From Rubrivivax sp. A210 (GTDB taxonomy: Bacteria; Pseudomonadota; Gammaproteobacteria; Burkholderiales; Burkholderiaceae_C): a stretch of 64,000 bases of DNA. The notes beneath the pieces are model-generated. The model had not been told where the DNA came from. It made no database searches and saw nothing but the letters and a program-made list of their open reading frames with translations. This document shows, piece by piece, positions 41,701-46,589 of the stretch. The DNA lies in contig NZ_CAJGBN010000001.1 of NCBI RefSeq assembly GCF_904426505.1, positions 682,001 through 746,000 on the forward strand, written 5' to 3'. The position numbers and the translations under genes are program-made. Positions within the stretch are counted from its first letter, which is position 1. The number at the start of each line of letters is the position of its first letter.

Positions 41701-42681
41701 GCCGGTGCCAGCTTCGCCGACAAAGACGCCGGCGCCTCCAAGTCGGTGACGGTGAGCGGCCTCGCCCTCAGCGGCCCCGACGCCGGCGACTACCGCCTCG
41801 CAAGCACCAGCCTGAGCGGCTTTGCCGCCATCACGCCCCGCCCGCTGACAGTGACGGCGGACTCGATCACCAAGGTCTATGGCGAAGCGCTGGTGCTGAA
41901 TGGCAGCGGCTTCAGCAGCATCGGCCTCGTGCCCAACGAGGATCTGGGCCGCGTGGACCTGGCCAGCGCCGGCGCCGCGGAAAGCGCCACCGTGGCCGGC
42001 GGGCCCTACACCATCACGGTCGGCGGGGCGCAGGGCAGCAGCACCACCAATCTCGCCAACTACAGCCTGAGCTATGTGCCGGGCCAGCTGACGGTGACGC
42101 CGCGCCCGCTGACGGTGGCCACCAACACCGTGGTGCGCCAGGCCGGCGAGCCCAACCCGGCGAGCTGGGGCTTCTCCACCAGCGAAGGCGGCCTGGTCTT
42201 CGGCCACAGCATCCGCTCGGTGGAACAGGAAACACCGGCCGGCAGCGAAGCCGCCGAGGGCCTGTCGGTCTACGCACTGCGGCCACGCAACGCCGTCTTC
42301 GGCAACGGCGATCCGGGCAACTATGCCCTCACCTACGGTGCCGGCCTGCTGGTCGTGCTGCCCAGGCCAGAGACCGGCGTCATCTTCGCCATCGAGGTCG
42401 ACCCGGAAGAGCTGCGCCAGGCCTCGCTGGAAATCGAACGCGCCGCGCCCCAACTCGCCGACGAACAACGCAACGGCCGCCGCCGGCCGGGCCCGGCCGC
42501 ACGCGACGAGCGCACGATCCCCGCCCCGCCGCCGGTCGCGCAGGCGGCCGACATCGCCACCCTGCTCGCCGCCGAAAGCCGCGACATCACGCTGCCGCTG
42601 CTGCAGCGCCTGCCGCTGTTCAGCCTCGACCCGCAGTTGCAACGCCTGATGCGCGGCGCCGACGCCCGCACCGCGCCCTGA
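26713..42681 (+). CDS. Giant TpsA exoprotein with GLUG and YDG/MBG repeat blocks
   Basis: The 5322-residue protein starts with an Arg-rich extension and a signal peptide ending LGSAGLAYA, then the TPS secretion domain (residues about 56-300) with GGRVVVGSGQVQQSANQL and the NPNG motif in QVFLSNPNGVLFAPGA. Residues about 600-2610 hold about 63 GLUG motifs (GGLVG followed by variable residues). Residues about 2660-5055 hold about 26 YDG repeats (KVYDGST and variants, about 75-90 residues apart). A final MBG-like module starts TADSITKVYGEALVLNGSGF. The tail is Pro/Ala-rich without a recognised toxin domain or VENN motif. I expect a secreted or surface-anchored fibrous adhesin. The only cysteines I noticed are two pairs. 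Confidence 0.93.
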   Translation: MSAHAHPATTPASSAAQASARRAAARRRAAERRRPRLSRLLAWLLSAVLGSAGLAYAQVPSGTLPAGGRVVVGSGQVQQSANQLIVTQGSPRLGMDWQSFNIGSNATVEFRQPDARSIALNRIVGNSGSEIYGRLKANGQVFLSNPNGVLFAPGAKVDVGGLVATTLDLSQQDFAAGRYSFTAGSGNGSVVNQGSLRATAGGYLALFGQHVDNQGEIAVDAGQVLLASGSAATVSISGSGLISAVVTPGAAGSVHNSGSITADGGVVRLTAASAAGIASSLVNNSGLVRANTISEQGGEIWITGDNVASSGPVAADAPAGGDAGRIVVKGDLGHGRLDLDGRLSATAAAGHGGTVETSAATLTVAPGTRVDTRGAEGRWGTWTLDPTDFRVGAGNAGLSTSGIGADTLSINLASSNVSLLTAVGGNEPGDIHIDADVTWAANTTLSVIASRDINLNANLTASGNTAGVVLTPGAGGSFLVNTTDAVKPKITLAGAGATLSIGGAAYTLVRDLAGLQGMSANLAGRWALAGDIDASASAASGFVPIGGNAATTTTAATTTTNHFTGVFEGLGHSITGLTVNLPASNATGLFASTSGATLRNFELIGGAVSGSRYVGAVAGYTRGATTLHNVRSNASVSALDDSSSGVWAGGLVGLVEGSTAGVSLQRSQSSGVVSASTNTASAFAGGLVGEMDTGLLTGVGASGSVTVTLSTGTNDTSHHAGGLVGLYNGGNINTATASGNVVGGHESGGLIGRFLPTGTATISQATASGTVSGTGDVGGLVGYASGNGSISNSGATGSVSTSVNEAQSFHAGGAVGRYGMSDAPVALSAAGNVSGGNTTGGVIGWIDLTFDIALDANSLVSVVPQGTTKTVTGPRWVGGLIGFSDSSAAFTGLSVDAAVTATGSSGTVGGLIGRLNGSLSNSSSAGTVTAAGEAGGLVGRVNGSASLSGVQSSAIVSSSGTTQAVGGLVGAFTPSGGSITNGTASGNVSGGRDVGGLVGHFSPTGTTGGNLSGSSATGQVSTTITGGDIGGLIGYADGRGLLSNSFARGNVTAPAAADTVGGLVGQFQMTGGISNVSAGAAASGNIPATTVSGGNFTGGVLGWTNNASTTSFVTDAAQNLQFAFLGSDVSGSRWVGGLVGQSIGTASFSGVSSSASVTTSRTSTAGAGGIAGFVAGAVSGASASGAVSASGSGVGEAYLGGLIGQAGGSTAYSISGTASGNVTGNYTPTSGGGFVGGLIGQLAPSGATVVGIANSSASGSVSGASTAGGLVGYAGGGGALTGGTATGSVTGTANNIGGVGGLVGDFRMSGGIAGSRADGTVSTGFHVGGLVGYSNTTGTIASSSVNAASVSGGVNVGGAIGRAEGIGLIDGFTTSMPVSGGAVTNPQAVGGVVGRSAGLVTNSSASGNVSGLANTNVGGLVGWASGGVSNSSASANVVQTGNNASVGGLVGYVDGGSVSNSSATGSVSSTGSDTWVGGLLGGFVSNGGSISGSTASGSVTGGRDVGGLAGHFSPTGTTGGDLSGSSATGQVSTNIAGGDVGGLIGYADGRGLLSNSFARGNVTAPATANTVGGLVGEFRMVGGISNVSAGTAANINTSTAATAVSGGSWAGGVLGWTNTPAALITDTNAGLAITFLGASVTGTTWAGGLFGESAGGAALTGLRAAATVTATANGSVAGGLAGRTAGAVTNAAASGTVTSGGDAGGLIGRAEGTGALTDVSASGNVSTSTASRIGGLVGYASSGNIVRGSASGSVTGGQYTGGLVGWFQTNSSAAIQNASTSGIVNGSGDAGGIVGFATGNGSLSASTASGNVSSSATNTFSIGGIAGYFGLGGGMAGVTSSGNVDGGAHTGGVVGYYDTAAALTHGALPATAVSSSAATVRGSTWVGGVVGYMNSTAPITGLVSAAAVTHTGSSGAAGGIAGRTAGTVTSSSASSVVVTGADGGGLIGRVEGSGGLTDVSASGSVTSTRDSDCCYTLGGLVGIVNSGDILRGTATGAVNGGYYSGGLAGAFYSSGSVTDSSAGGAVTGGTYAGGLVGDARGSFTNVQASGHVSGQTYVGGLIGWHSSGGLISTATASGSVSSSGQYTGGLIGIWQSSAGIVDSLASGSVTGGTSFSGGDNVGGLVGYAASSAGGIDNSRAEGPVRGRVNVGGLVGQLQSAGVSRGTATGSVTAISDSSANVGGLIGYYFNSGAKQITDSTARGHVFADIRFGNVGGLIGEADSGTITGSSARGNVTQRDSTSNQNSSNVGGLVGYFQGTDISTSSAIGAVEGTYLAGGLVGVYWGGTAAATMTDVAASGSVRAGTTAGGLAGQLNGVALSNGRASGPVSVTTNNGDVGGLVGSATTNNSNTRISTSIASGNVSGGNRSGGLVGSMAGSSFTSAGALGISNSSASGSVTGSNIAGGLVGQYSGPSNPAFDAGISTSHASGNVDAIQNGGGLVGQFVGSGGIADSSASGTVLAKGSNGTHSIGGLAGQFTNSNATAGLGTLRRSYASGSVNLDASVGLSSFTTVNAGGLAGVVTTSTAGREAITDSWSSGAVMIANSLGNLRVGGLVGSTTGSLNRAYATSAVSVTGGSSTSVGGLVGQRGNTSATATSSYWATDSSGQATSILGTAKTLAELQSAATFAGWDIATTGGSTAVWRQYEGLSTPLLRGLLAPLSLTLADASKVYDGSTSLAGATVQAGGAPLANPERLLVGGAAVAADVGSYALSAANLYSVQNGYDLTLDGTAQLTITPKALSLTGLVASKVYDGTLDAVLAAGAQPGGLVAGEDLLFQPGAGFALQFIDKNAGNGKTVSVAGSYSWADGTRGKAANYSLPTGTSTTADISKAPLGAGGFAATNRAYDGTTTVAVTATAATLSGVFGSDEVSVDLAGVTRGSIADRNVGLAKRVAVEGVSLAGSAAGNYALTGLDTVTVDITPRTATVNGITASNRQYSTSLSVSVNPNNASISGVLAGDQVLPSFSNGLSARIADKNVGNAKPVTVTGLLLRGADAGNYAPAQGPVSVDITPRQLTIFASQAFDNQGRNITDRVYDGTSNAEVALFSNLTFTLNQIGFFGDNVTLANTGIAYDTKDVAYNNAGQVTSKTITVSGLSISGADASNYTLQNTTTTTSGTITPKALPVTGVSAVNRVYNGSRDVAVSLADARVDTTVVVAGDNVSVLLPGGNAPLTGQMADKNVGTGKAVTVPGLTITGADAGNYTLNSAANGVTVDITRKDLTAIYTGVDKVYDANSFASVIVTSNDIVEGDRIGFHADRSQCSGCWTFFTSGSSDPTRFTQDKNAAIGKPIVITFNGLFNTGNNNDAGNYNLLNPTGTTTATISPRPVTLAFSGVNKVYDGSTDASVALNRGASNMFGSDALSTTQTAVYTDSKNVGNGKPISIGNIVLLGADAPNYAVGNTTATTTGNLTPKAVTLTGIVGVDRPYDGTTAVAVSAGTVTSSGFVANDIVSVAQPAGGLTGGSIANKNVGNLKPVTVTGLSLTGGDAPNYSIDLAGSGITANITPMALTPAYTGINKVYNGDLTASVTPATQGIVSGDTVTFTQLAAFADNKNVGTAKPVNVSNIRLGGSGAANYTLASTTATTTADITAKPATVDYTGVSRAYNGLADTSVSVLGSSLQLLAGDAVGFTQSASLVGDGAAGAARPVTVTGITLTGADAVNYSLTNTSASTTANITPRPLGVTGISASSRVYDGTTTVAVNVSGARVDTSGVIPGDTVVVTLPPSGISTGTMADRHAGIAKPVAITGLALDGASAANYALIGASGLAVDIAPKPLTAVYGGVDKVYDGLTRAGIVSTSADIFAIDDGTVTINAVGNFTGLGARNVGSAKAVAVTGGFLTGAQRDNYTLVNTSGSTTASITPRPLTVAYAGGLSKVYDGGTDAPASGQLVNLVSGDSLSVTQTAAFTGAGARNVGNGKAVDISGIQLVGNDLGNYSLATTTASTVGNITPKFITVGGLSNVVAVDRVYNGSTQVQVTVPGGVTLVPDSSDIVAGDLVTIEVPVSGVTTGSMLTKNVGTGKAVSVDGLSLSGSESGNYRIAGTAGITVNITPKSLNADYVGVDRVYDGSAAATVTGGSADLVAGDSVSISGNGVFTGVGAKNVGAAKVIDVQQGRLTGSDAGNYALANPTGTASADITRRSVTVAYTGGSKVYDGSDSAPVTGNAPFIAGDNITLAETAVFSGGRNAGLDKTIQVSGITLGGSDAGNYALFNTTAVTSGSIRPKPLGINGLTGISAVDRVYNGLTAVEVSVASTGTISLNTADIIAGDSVDVTVPATGTTSGEMADKRVGNAKPVTVTGLALTGTDAGNYTITAANGVTVNIAPRPLTAIYAGVSKVYDGSSTALVTGSSADIVFGDSISIAGSGVYTAGKNAGNAKAIEVLAASLASTDAANYTLLNPTGSALGDVTPKVVSSSYTGGTRVYDGSVDAPVDGVLSGTLVGDTVALAQTAVFTGAGARNVGSGKAIAISGIALTGADATNYALGASTASTTGSITPRPLGVSGLTGVTAVDRAYNGSAQVDVVIAAIGQVAANPGDIVAGDDVRVTAPNAGQGSGSMLDKHAGNAKPVVVSGLALEGLDAANYSIGVANGVTVNITPLTLTASYAGIAREYDGSASVSVAGSAANIVAGDALSIIGSGVFTGNGARNAGLAKPIDVLAAQLTGADARDYVLANPTGTATGDVTPRQLAASYTGGSKVYDGLADAPVALSASAGLIAGDAVTLTQTALFSGTTARDVGIDKAVDITGITLTGADAINYSLVNTSATTTASITPRPLNVSGLSGLQAVDRVYDGTTQVAVTGTLVIAGANADVIAGDDVQIGLPSGPVTSGSMADKSAGQAKPVALAGLTLNGADAHNYQITGTAGLTVNIARKAVTLQGLTAINRDYDGSTVVAVNSSAGSISGAIAGDDLSLQASGVTGSMADKHAGPGKAVTVAGLSLAGADAGNYSGGSDAALRVDIAPRTLTPAATVADKEYNGSTDAVATLSDDRLAGDLVTLASAGASFADKDAGASKSVTVSGLALSGPDAGDYRLASTSLSGFAAITPRPLTVTADSITKVYGEALVLNGSGFSSIGLVPNEDLGRVDLASAGAAESATVAGGPYTITVGGAQGSSTTNLANYSLSYVPGQLTVTPRPLTVATNTVVRQAGEPNPASWGFSTSEGGLVFGHSIRSVEQETPAGSEAAEGLSVYALRPRNAVFGNGDPGNYALTYGAGLLVVLPRPETGVIFAIEVDPEELRQASLEIERAAPQLADEQRNGRRRPGPAARDERTIPAPPPVAQAADIATLLAAESRDITLPLLQRLPLFSLDPQLQRLMRGADARTAP
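28500..34540 (+). repeat. GLUG repeat block within the TpsA gene
   Basis: By hand count about 63 copies of a GG-[L/I/V]-x-G motif recur every 25-40 codons, typically preceded by ASG.V.G or SG.VSGG. A larger period of roughly 700-830 bp is marked by GG-V-[L/I/V]-G-[W/Y] or similar units near 29230, 30004, 30716, 31543 and 32269. These repeats are protein-coding and not CRISPR-like. Confidence 0.85.
29640..31565 (+). repeat. Near-identical long direct repeat inside the GLUG block
   Basis: The segments at about 29676-29940 and 31209-31475 are nearly identical at DNA level and 1533 bp apart. Both encode RDVGGL, HFSPTGTTGG, SGSSATGQVST, GYADGRGLLSNSFARGNVTA and GGISNVSAG. The spacing equals 511 codons, so the duplication keeps frame. 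Third-base differences are few, which suggests a recent duplication or ongoing homogenisation. Confidence 0.85.
34690..41830 (+). repeat. YDG/MBG repeat block within the TpsA gene
   Basis: About 26 units of 70-95 codons each begin with [K/R]-V-Y-[D/N]-G or a close variant and contain D.NVG..K.V.V.G..L.G.DA.NY. Some units alternate in type (VTGL.AVDRVYNG versus AYTGG.KVYDG), suggesting duplication in blocks of two or three. Confidence 0.85.
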
Positions 42682-42722
42682 CCTGCCGCCACCCCGCGCA
42701 CGCGAAAACCACAGCCGAACCG

Positions 42723-44042
42723 ATGACGCCACACCTCAACCGCGCCGCCACCGCCGCCGCCCTGGCCCTGGCCTGCACCTGGGCCCTGGCCACGCCGCTG
42801 GATGACATCCGCCGCCAGGTGGAGAACAGCCAGTTCGACCAGGCCTACCGCACCGCGCAAGACCATCCGCAGCTGATCGGCGATGTGCATTTCGACTTCC
42901 TCTACGGTGTCGCCGCCATCAACGTCGGCCGCGTGCCCGAGGGCCTGCTGGCACTCGAGCGCCACCTGTCCGCCGTGCCCGCGAACGACCGCGCCCGGCT
43001 CGAGCTGGGACGCGGCTACTTCCTGCTCGGCGAGTACACGCGGGCGCGCACCGAGTTCGAGTTCGTGCTGCGCTACAAGCCGCCGGCGGCGGTGCGCGAG
43101 AAGATCAACGGCTTCCTGCAGGCCATGCAACTGCGCGAATCGACCGACCGTCGCGCCACCGCCCGCGCCTATGTCGAGGCCGGCGCCGGCTATGACGACA
43201 ACGTCAACATCGGCACCCTGCACGACGCGCTGCAGGTCGGCGTCGACACGCTGGACCTGGTCGGCTCGCCGTCGCGCCAGGTCGGCGACAGCTTCACCCA
43301 GTTTGCCGCCGGCGGCCAGCAGAGCTGGCGCGTCAGCAACCGGCTCTCGGTCTTCGCGGGTGCCGACCTCGACCACCGCGCCAATTCACGCCACCGCCAA
43401 TACGACATCAGCACCGCGGGCGTCAACGCAGGCTTCAGCCAGCTCAGCGGCAGCGGGCTGTGGCGGGTGACGCTGGGTTTCAGCGAGCTGCTGGTGGGCC
43501 GCAAGCGCTACCGCGACCTGCTCGTGCTGGGCAGCGACGTGAACTTCACCTTTGCCGACGAGCAGACACTCACCGTCTTCGGCCAGTACGGCGAAAAGCG
43601 CCACATCCAGGCCGAGGATCAGCGCGACGCGCGCAGCCTCGCGCTGGGGGCGGTGTTCACGCAGAACTGGTCGGACGCGCGCTGGGCCCCCAGCCTGAGC
43701 CTGCGCGCCAGCTATACCCAGGAAGACAGCACCCGCCTGCGCAACGACCTCAGCAACAAGATGATGACGGTGCGCGCCTATGGCTCCATCACCCCGATGG
43801 ACAAGCTGAGGCTGACCCTGGTCCTGGGCGCCTATGCCCAGCCCTATGAGGGGCCGCCCGACATCTTCTTCAAGTCGGTGCGCCGCGACGACTACACGCA
43901 CATCGATCTTCTGGCCAATTACGCCATCGACAACCAGCTCTCGATACGCGGCGAGCTGACCATGTCCGAGACCCGTTCCAACCAGGATCTCTTCGACTCG
44001 CGGCGCAACTCGGCCTCGCTGAAGCTGCGTTACCAGTTCTGA
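42723..44042 (+). CDS. Slam-like outer-membrane protein (TPR plus DUF560 barrel)
   Basis: The 439-residue protein has a signal peptide (ALALACTWALATPLDD). An N-terminal TPR domain follows (residues about 25-140: QFDQAYRTAQDHPQLIGDVH, GLLALERHLSAVPANDRARL, GEYTRARTEFEFVLRYKPPA). A C-terminal beta-barrel starts at AYVEAGAGYDDNVNIGTLHD and ends SASLKLRYQF with a terminal Phe. This is the layout of surface lipoprotein assembly modulators, which move lipoproteins or soluble haemophores of TbpB-like fold to the cell surface. Length fits the family. It begins 41 nt after TpsA. The last gene of the operon is a candidate client. Confidence 0.82.
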   Translation: MTPHLNRAATAAALALACTWALATPLDDIRRQVENSQFDQAYRTAQDHPQLIGDVHFDFLYGVAAINVGRVPEGLLALERHLSAVPANDRARLELGRGYFLLGEYTRARTEFEFVLRYKPPAAVREKINGFLQAMQLRESTDRRATARAYVEAGAGYDDNVNIGTLHDALQVGVDTLDLVGSPSRQVGDSFTQFAAGGQQSWRVSNRLSVFAGADLDHRANSRHRQYDISTAGVNAGFSQLSGSGLWRVTLGFSELLVGRKRYRDLLVLGSDVNFTFADEQTLTVFGQYGEKRHIQAEDQRDARSLALGAVFTQNWSDARWAPSLSLRASYTQEDSTRLRNDLSNKMMTVRAYGSITPMDKLRLTLVLGAYAQPYEGPPDIFFKSVRRDDYTHIDLLANYAIDNQLSIRGELTMSETRSNQDLFDSRRNSASLKLRYQF

Positions 44043-44059
44043 TGAACAAGGAACACCCG

Positions 44060-45259
44060 ATGAAGACGCGACTCCGCGGCCCCGTTTCCGCCCTGCCCGC
44101 GCTCGCGACGCTGGCCGCGGCGCTGCTGCTGCCCGGCGCGCCGGCCCGGGCCCTCGAAGGCCAACTGGTGCAGGCGCGCGGCGAGGTGCGCATAGCCGGC
44201 CAGCCGGCCGCCGCCGGCGCCAGGCTGGCCGCCGCGACACTGCTGAGCACCGGCAGCGAAGGCCGTGCCCAGCTGCGCCTGGCCGACGGCGCCGTCATCA
44301 GCCTGCCGCCGGCCAGCGAGCTGCGCCTGGCGGCTGGCGACGCCGCCCAGCTCACCCTGGTCAAGGGCGGCCTGCGGCTCAGCCCCTCACTCGCCGCGCC
44401 GGCCAAGGCCTGGCGCATCGAGCTGGCCGACCGCAGCATCCGCACCAACGGCTTTCTGACGCTGCAGACCTGTGCCGCCGGCTGCGCGCTGGCGCCCGGC
44501 CTCTACGGCAGCATCACCCAGGGCGAAGCGGTGCTCGAATACCAGGGCGGCCGCTCGGTGCTCAAGAGCCGCTCGTTCCGCTGGGTGGACGCGAAGTCGC
44601 GCCCCGAGGTGCTGGTGGCGGCACCCGCCCTGCTGGACGACAGCTCCAGCCAGGCCGATGGCCTGCGCGCCCGCGCCGAGGCTGCCAAGGCGCTGGCCGC
44701 CGCACTGGCCGACTTCAACGCCGGACTCGACGCCCAGGCCCTGGCCGGCCTGGGCGCGGTGCAGAACCTCACGCCGGGCGAGCCGCTGCTGCCCTACTAC
44801 CAGGGCCTGATCGCGTTGCGGCGCGACGACAACGCCAGCGCGCTGCGCCTGCTGCAGCAGTACGCCCGCGAAGACCCCGAGGGCGCCGCCACGCGCGAGG
44901 TACCCAAGACGCTCACCCTGCTCGCGTCCGACCAGTTGCAGAAGGAAGTGGCCGTCGCGGTGGCGCGCGAGAAAGAGACCGTCGCCACGCCGCCCGAACC
45001 CGGCAGCATCGCGGTGCAGGCCTTCGTCAACAAGGGTGCCGACGACTACCGCGCCATGGCCAAGGGCCTGGCGGCAATGATCATCGCCGACCTCAGCAAG
45101 GTGCCCGGGCTCAAGGTGCTCGAGCGCGAGAAGGTGCAGGTGCTGGTGGACGAGGCCAAGCTGGGCGACAGCGGCCTGGCCGACACCGCCTCGGCCGTGC
45201 GCTCGGGCCGCCTGATGCGGGCCGAAAAGGTCGTGGTCGGCAATTTCGAGGTGCAATGA
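44060..45259 (+). CDS. Exported FecR-domain protein with the N-terminal half of a CsgG-like domain
   Basis: I prefer the ATG at 44060 because AAGGA lies 7 nt upstream and a compact signal peptide follows (LATLAAALLLPGAPARA); an ATG at 44042 overlapping the Slam-like stop is the alternative. The product has 399 residues. A FecR-type beta domain (residues about 33-150) includes LVQARGEVRIAGQPA, GAVISLPPASELRLAAG and TCAAGCALAPGLYGSITQGE. A helical, TPR-like region follows. The last about 80 residues are CsgG-like (SIAVQAFVNKGADDYRAMAK, PGLKVLEREKVQVLVDEAKL). The protein stops at AEKVVVGNFEVQ, in the middle of the domain as judged against the full CsgG-like protein of the same operon. Confidence 0.8.
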   Translation: MKTRLRGPVSALPALATLAAALLLPGAPARALEGQLVQARGEVRIAGQPAAAGARLAAATLLSTGSEGRAQLRLADGAVISLPPASELRLAAGDAAQLTLVKGGLRLSPSLAAPAKAWRIELADRSIRTNGFLTLQTCAAGCALAPGLYGSITQGEAVLEYQGGRSVLKSRSFRWVDAKSRPEVLVAAPALLDDSSSQADGLRARAEAAKALAAALADFNAGLDAQALAGLGAVQNLTPGEPLLPYYQGLIALRRDDNASALRLLQQYAREDPEGAATREVPKTLTLLASDQLQKEVAVAVAREKETVATPPEPGSIAVQAFVNKGADDYRAMAKGLAAMIIADLSKVPGLKVLEREKVQVLVDEAKLGDSGLADTASAVRSGRLMRAEKVVVGNFEVQ

Positions 45260-46584
45260 TGAAGCGTTTCCCCACCCGCCGTGCCCTCCTCGCCCTGCTG
45301 CTGTCCACGGCCGGCGGCGCCCAGGCCCAGGGCTTCGCCCTCGAAGGCGCAGTCATCGACAGCCGCTCGGGCCAGAGCCTGGGCGTGGTCACCGAGCGAG
45401 GCGACATCAACGGCCTGTTCCGCGCCCAGAAGGCCATGACCTTCGGCATCCTGCGCTCGGCCGGCATCTCGCTCGAACAGCTGCCACCCGAGGTGCGCGC
45501 ACGCATCGAGCGTTTCCAGACCACCAATGTCGACGCCTTCCGCGCCTTCTCGCAGGGCCTGGACCTCAAGGACCAGGGCCGCTACGCCGAGGCCAAGGAG
45601 TTCTTCCGCCGCGCCGCCGAACTCGACCCCGGCTTCGCGCTGGCCTCCGAGCAGCAGCGTTCCATGCCCGATGTCACCGTGGGCGGCAGCGTGCAGTTGC
45701 GCGCCGTCATCGTGGCCGCCGCTGGCGCCGCAGTCGACCGCGGCAAGGCCAGCTACGTCGTGGACGCGGCGCGTGCCGCCGCCGCCATCCAGGCCGGCCA
45801 GACCGTGGTCATCGTGCCGGGCCAGGCGATGGAAGCCGTGCTGCCCGCCGACCGCACCTACACCGTCAACCCGCCAGGCTCGGGCGACCAGTTCGCCGGC
45901 CAGGCCGTGGTCGGCCTCGCCTACACCTATGTGCAGAACGGCACGCCCATTGGCCTGGGCACCAGCACCGAGCTGCGCGCAGGCGAGTTCACTGCATCGA
46001 ACGGCGTGCTCGAATCGGTCGGCCCCGCCGCCAACCCGCAGGCCCGCCGCGGCGCGTCGGCGGTCGGCAACCTGGATAGCACGCCGCTGACCGACGGCAG
46101 CACGGCCTTTTGGGGCAGCTGGCTCTCGGCACCTGGCGCCAGCGCGGTGGTCAGGGTCGGCAATACCAATTTCAGCGAAGCCAACCTCAGCCAGGTCGAC
46201 TACGTCTATGGTGATTCCACGCGCCAGATGCCGACCAGCGGCTCGGCGGTCTTCAGGCCCAGCGGCGGCATGCTGGCCGGCGCCACCGGCAGCATCGCGG
46301 TCGACTTCGTCAGCCGCTCCGTCGAACTGCAGAACCTGGGATTCAGCATCGGTGCGATGAGCTTCAGCGGCCTGTCCGGGCGCAGCACCTATGAAGCGCA
46401 GTCGGCCTCGGGCAGCTTCAGGGGCAGCTACACGGCGGGCAGTTGCAACGGCTGCGGCCTGGTGCTGGCCTCCAGCCAGTACTTCGGCAACTTCATTGGC
46501 CGCAACGCCGACGGCCTGGTGTTCTCGACCTCCTTGTCCACCGGCCTCGGCATCGTGCCGGGCGTGCAGCTCTTCAAGCCGTAG
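45256..46584 (+). CDS. Exported protein: second half of a CsgG-like domain, one TPR, TbpB-like beta region
   Basis: It overlaps the preceding gene by 4 nt (ATGATG) and encodes 442 residues. The signal peptide (RALLALLLSTAGGAQA, cleavage about residue 24) has no lipobox Cys. Mature residues 26-70 (GFALEGAVIDSRSGQSLG, then FRAQKAMTFGILRSAGI) match the part of the CsgG-like fold that the upstream protein lacks. A TPR follows (AFSQGLDLKDQGRYAEAKEF). Residues about 240-442 are beta-rich with a possible disulphide (SCNGCG) and end YFGNFIGRNADGLVFSTSL, reminiscent of TbpB/HphA-type barrels. It could be a client of the Slam-like protein. Function is unproven. Confidence 0.72.
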   Translation: MMKRFPTRRALLALLLSTAGGAQAQGFALEGAVIDSRSGQSLGVVTERGDINGLFRAQKAMTFGILRSAGISLEQLPPEVRARIERFQTTNVDAFRAFSQGLDLKDQGRYAEAKEFFRRAAELDPGFALASEQQRSMPDVTVGGSVQLRAVIVAAAGAAVDRGKASYVVDAARAAAAIQAGQTVVIVPGQAMEAVLPADRTYTVNPPGSGDQFAGQAVVGLAYTYVQNGTPIGLGTSTELRAGEFTASNGVLESVGPAANPQARRGASAVGNLDSTPLTDGSTAFWGSWLSAPGASAVVRVGNTNFSEANLSQVDYVYGDSTRQMPTSGSAVFRPSGGMLAGATGSIAVDFVSRSVELQNLGFSIGAMSFSGLSGRSTYEAQSASGSFRGSYTAGSCNGCGLVLASSQYFGNFIGRNADGLVFSTSLSTGLGIVPGVQLFKP

Positions 46585-46589
46585 CAGCG

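Noticed and set aside
28500..41830. CRISPR-like repeat array
   Set aside because: Repeats are degenerate, in frame and protein-coding. There are no constant repeat-spacer units and no cas genes.
41830..42681. CdiA-type C-terminal toxin and immunity gene after TpsA
   Set aside because: No VENN or related pretoxin motif is visible. The tail is short and Pro/Ala-rich, and the next gene is a Slam-like exporter, not a small immunity protein.
31285..42732. Very long antisense frames across the TpsA gene (over 1000 and over 2000 codons on the minus strand)
   Set aside because: They arise from the periodic GC-rich repeats. They encode Ala/Gly/Val/Asp-rich low-complexity sequence, lack signal peptides and ribosome sites, and disagree with the clear TPS reading frame.
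45250..45330. Frameshift joining the FecR protein to the next ORF
   Set aside because: The second ORF begins with a credible signal peptide after an ATGATG overlap, so a real gene boundary is more likely. A sequencing check is still the decisive test.
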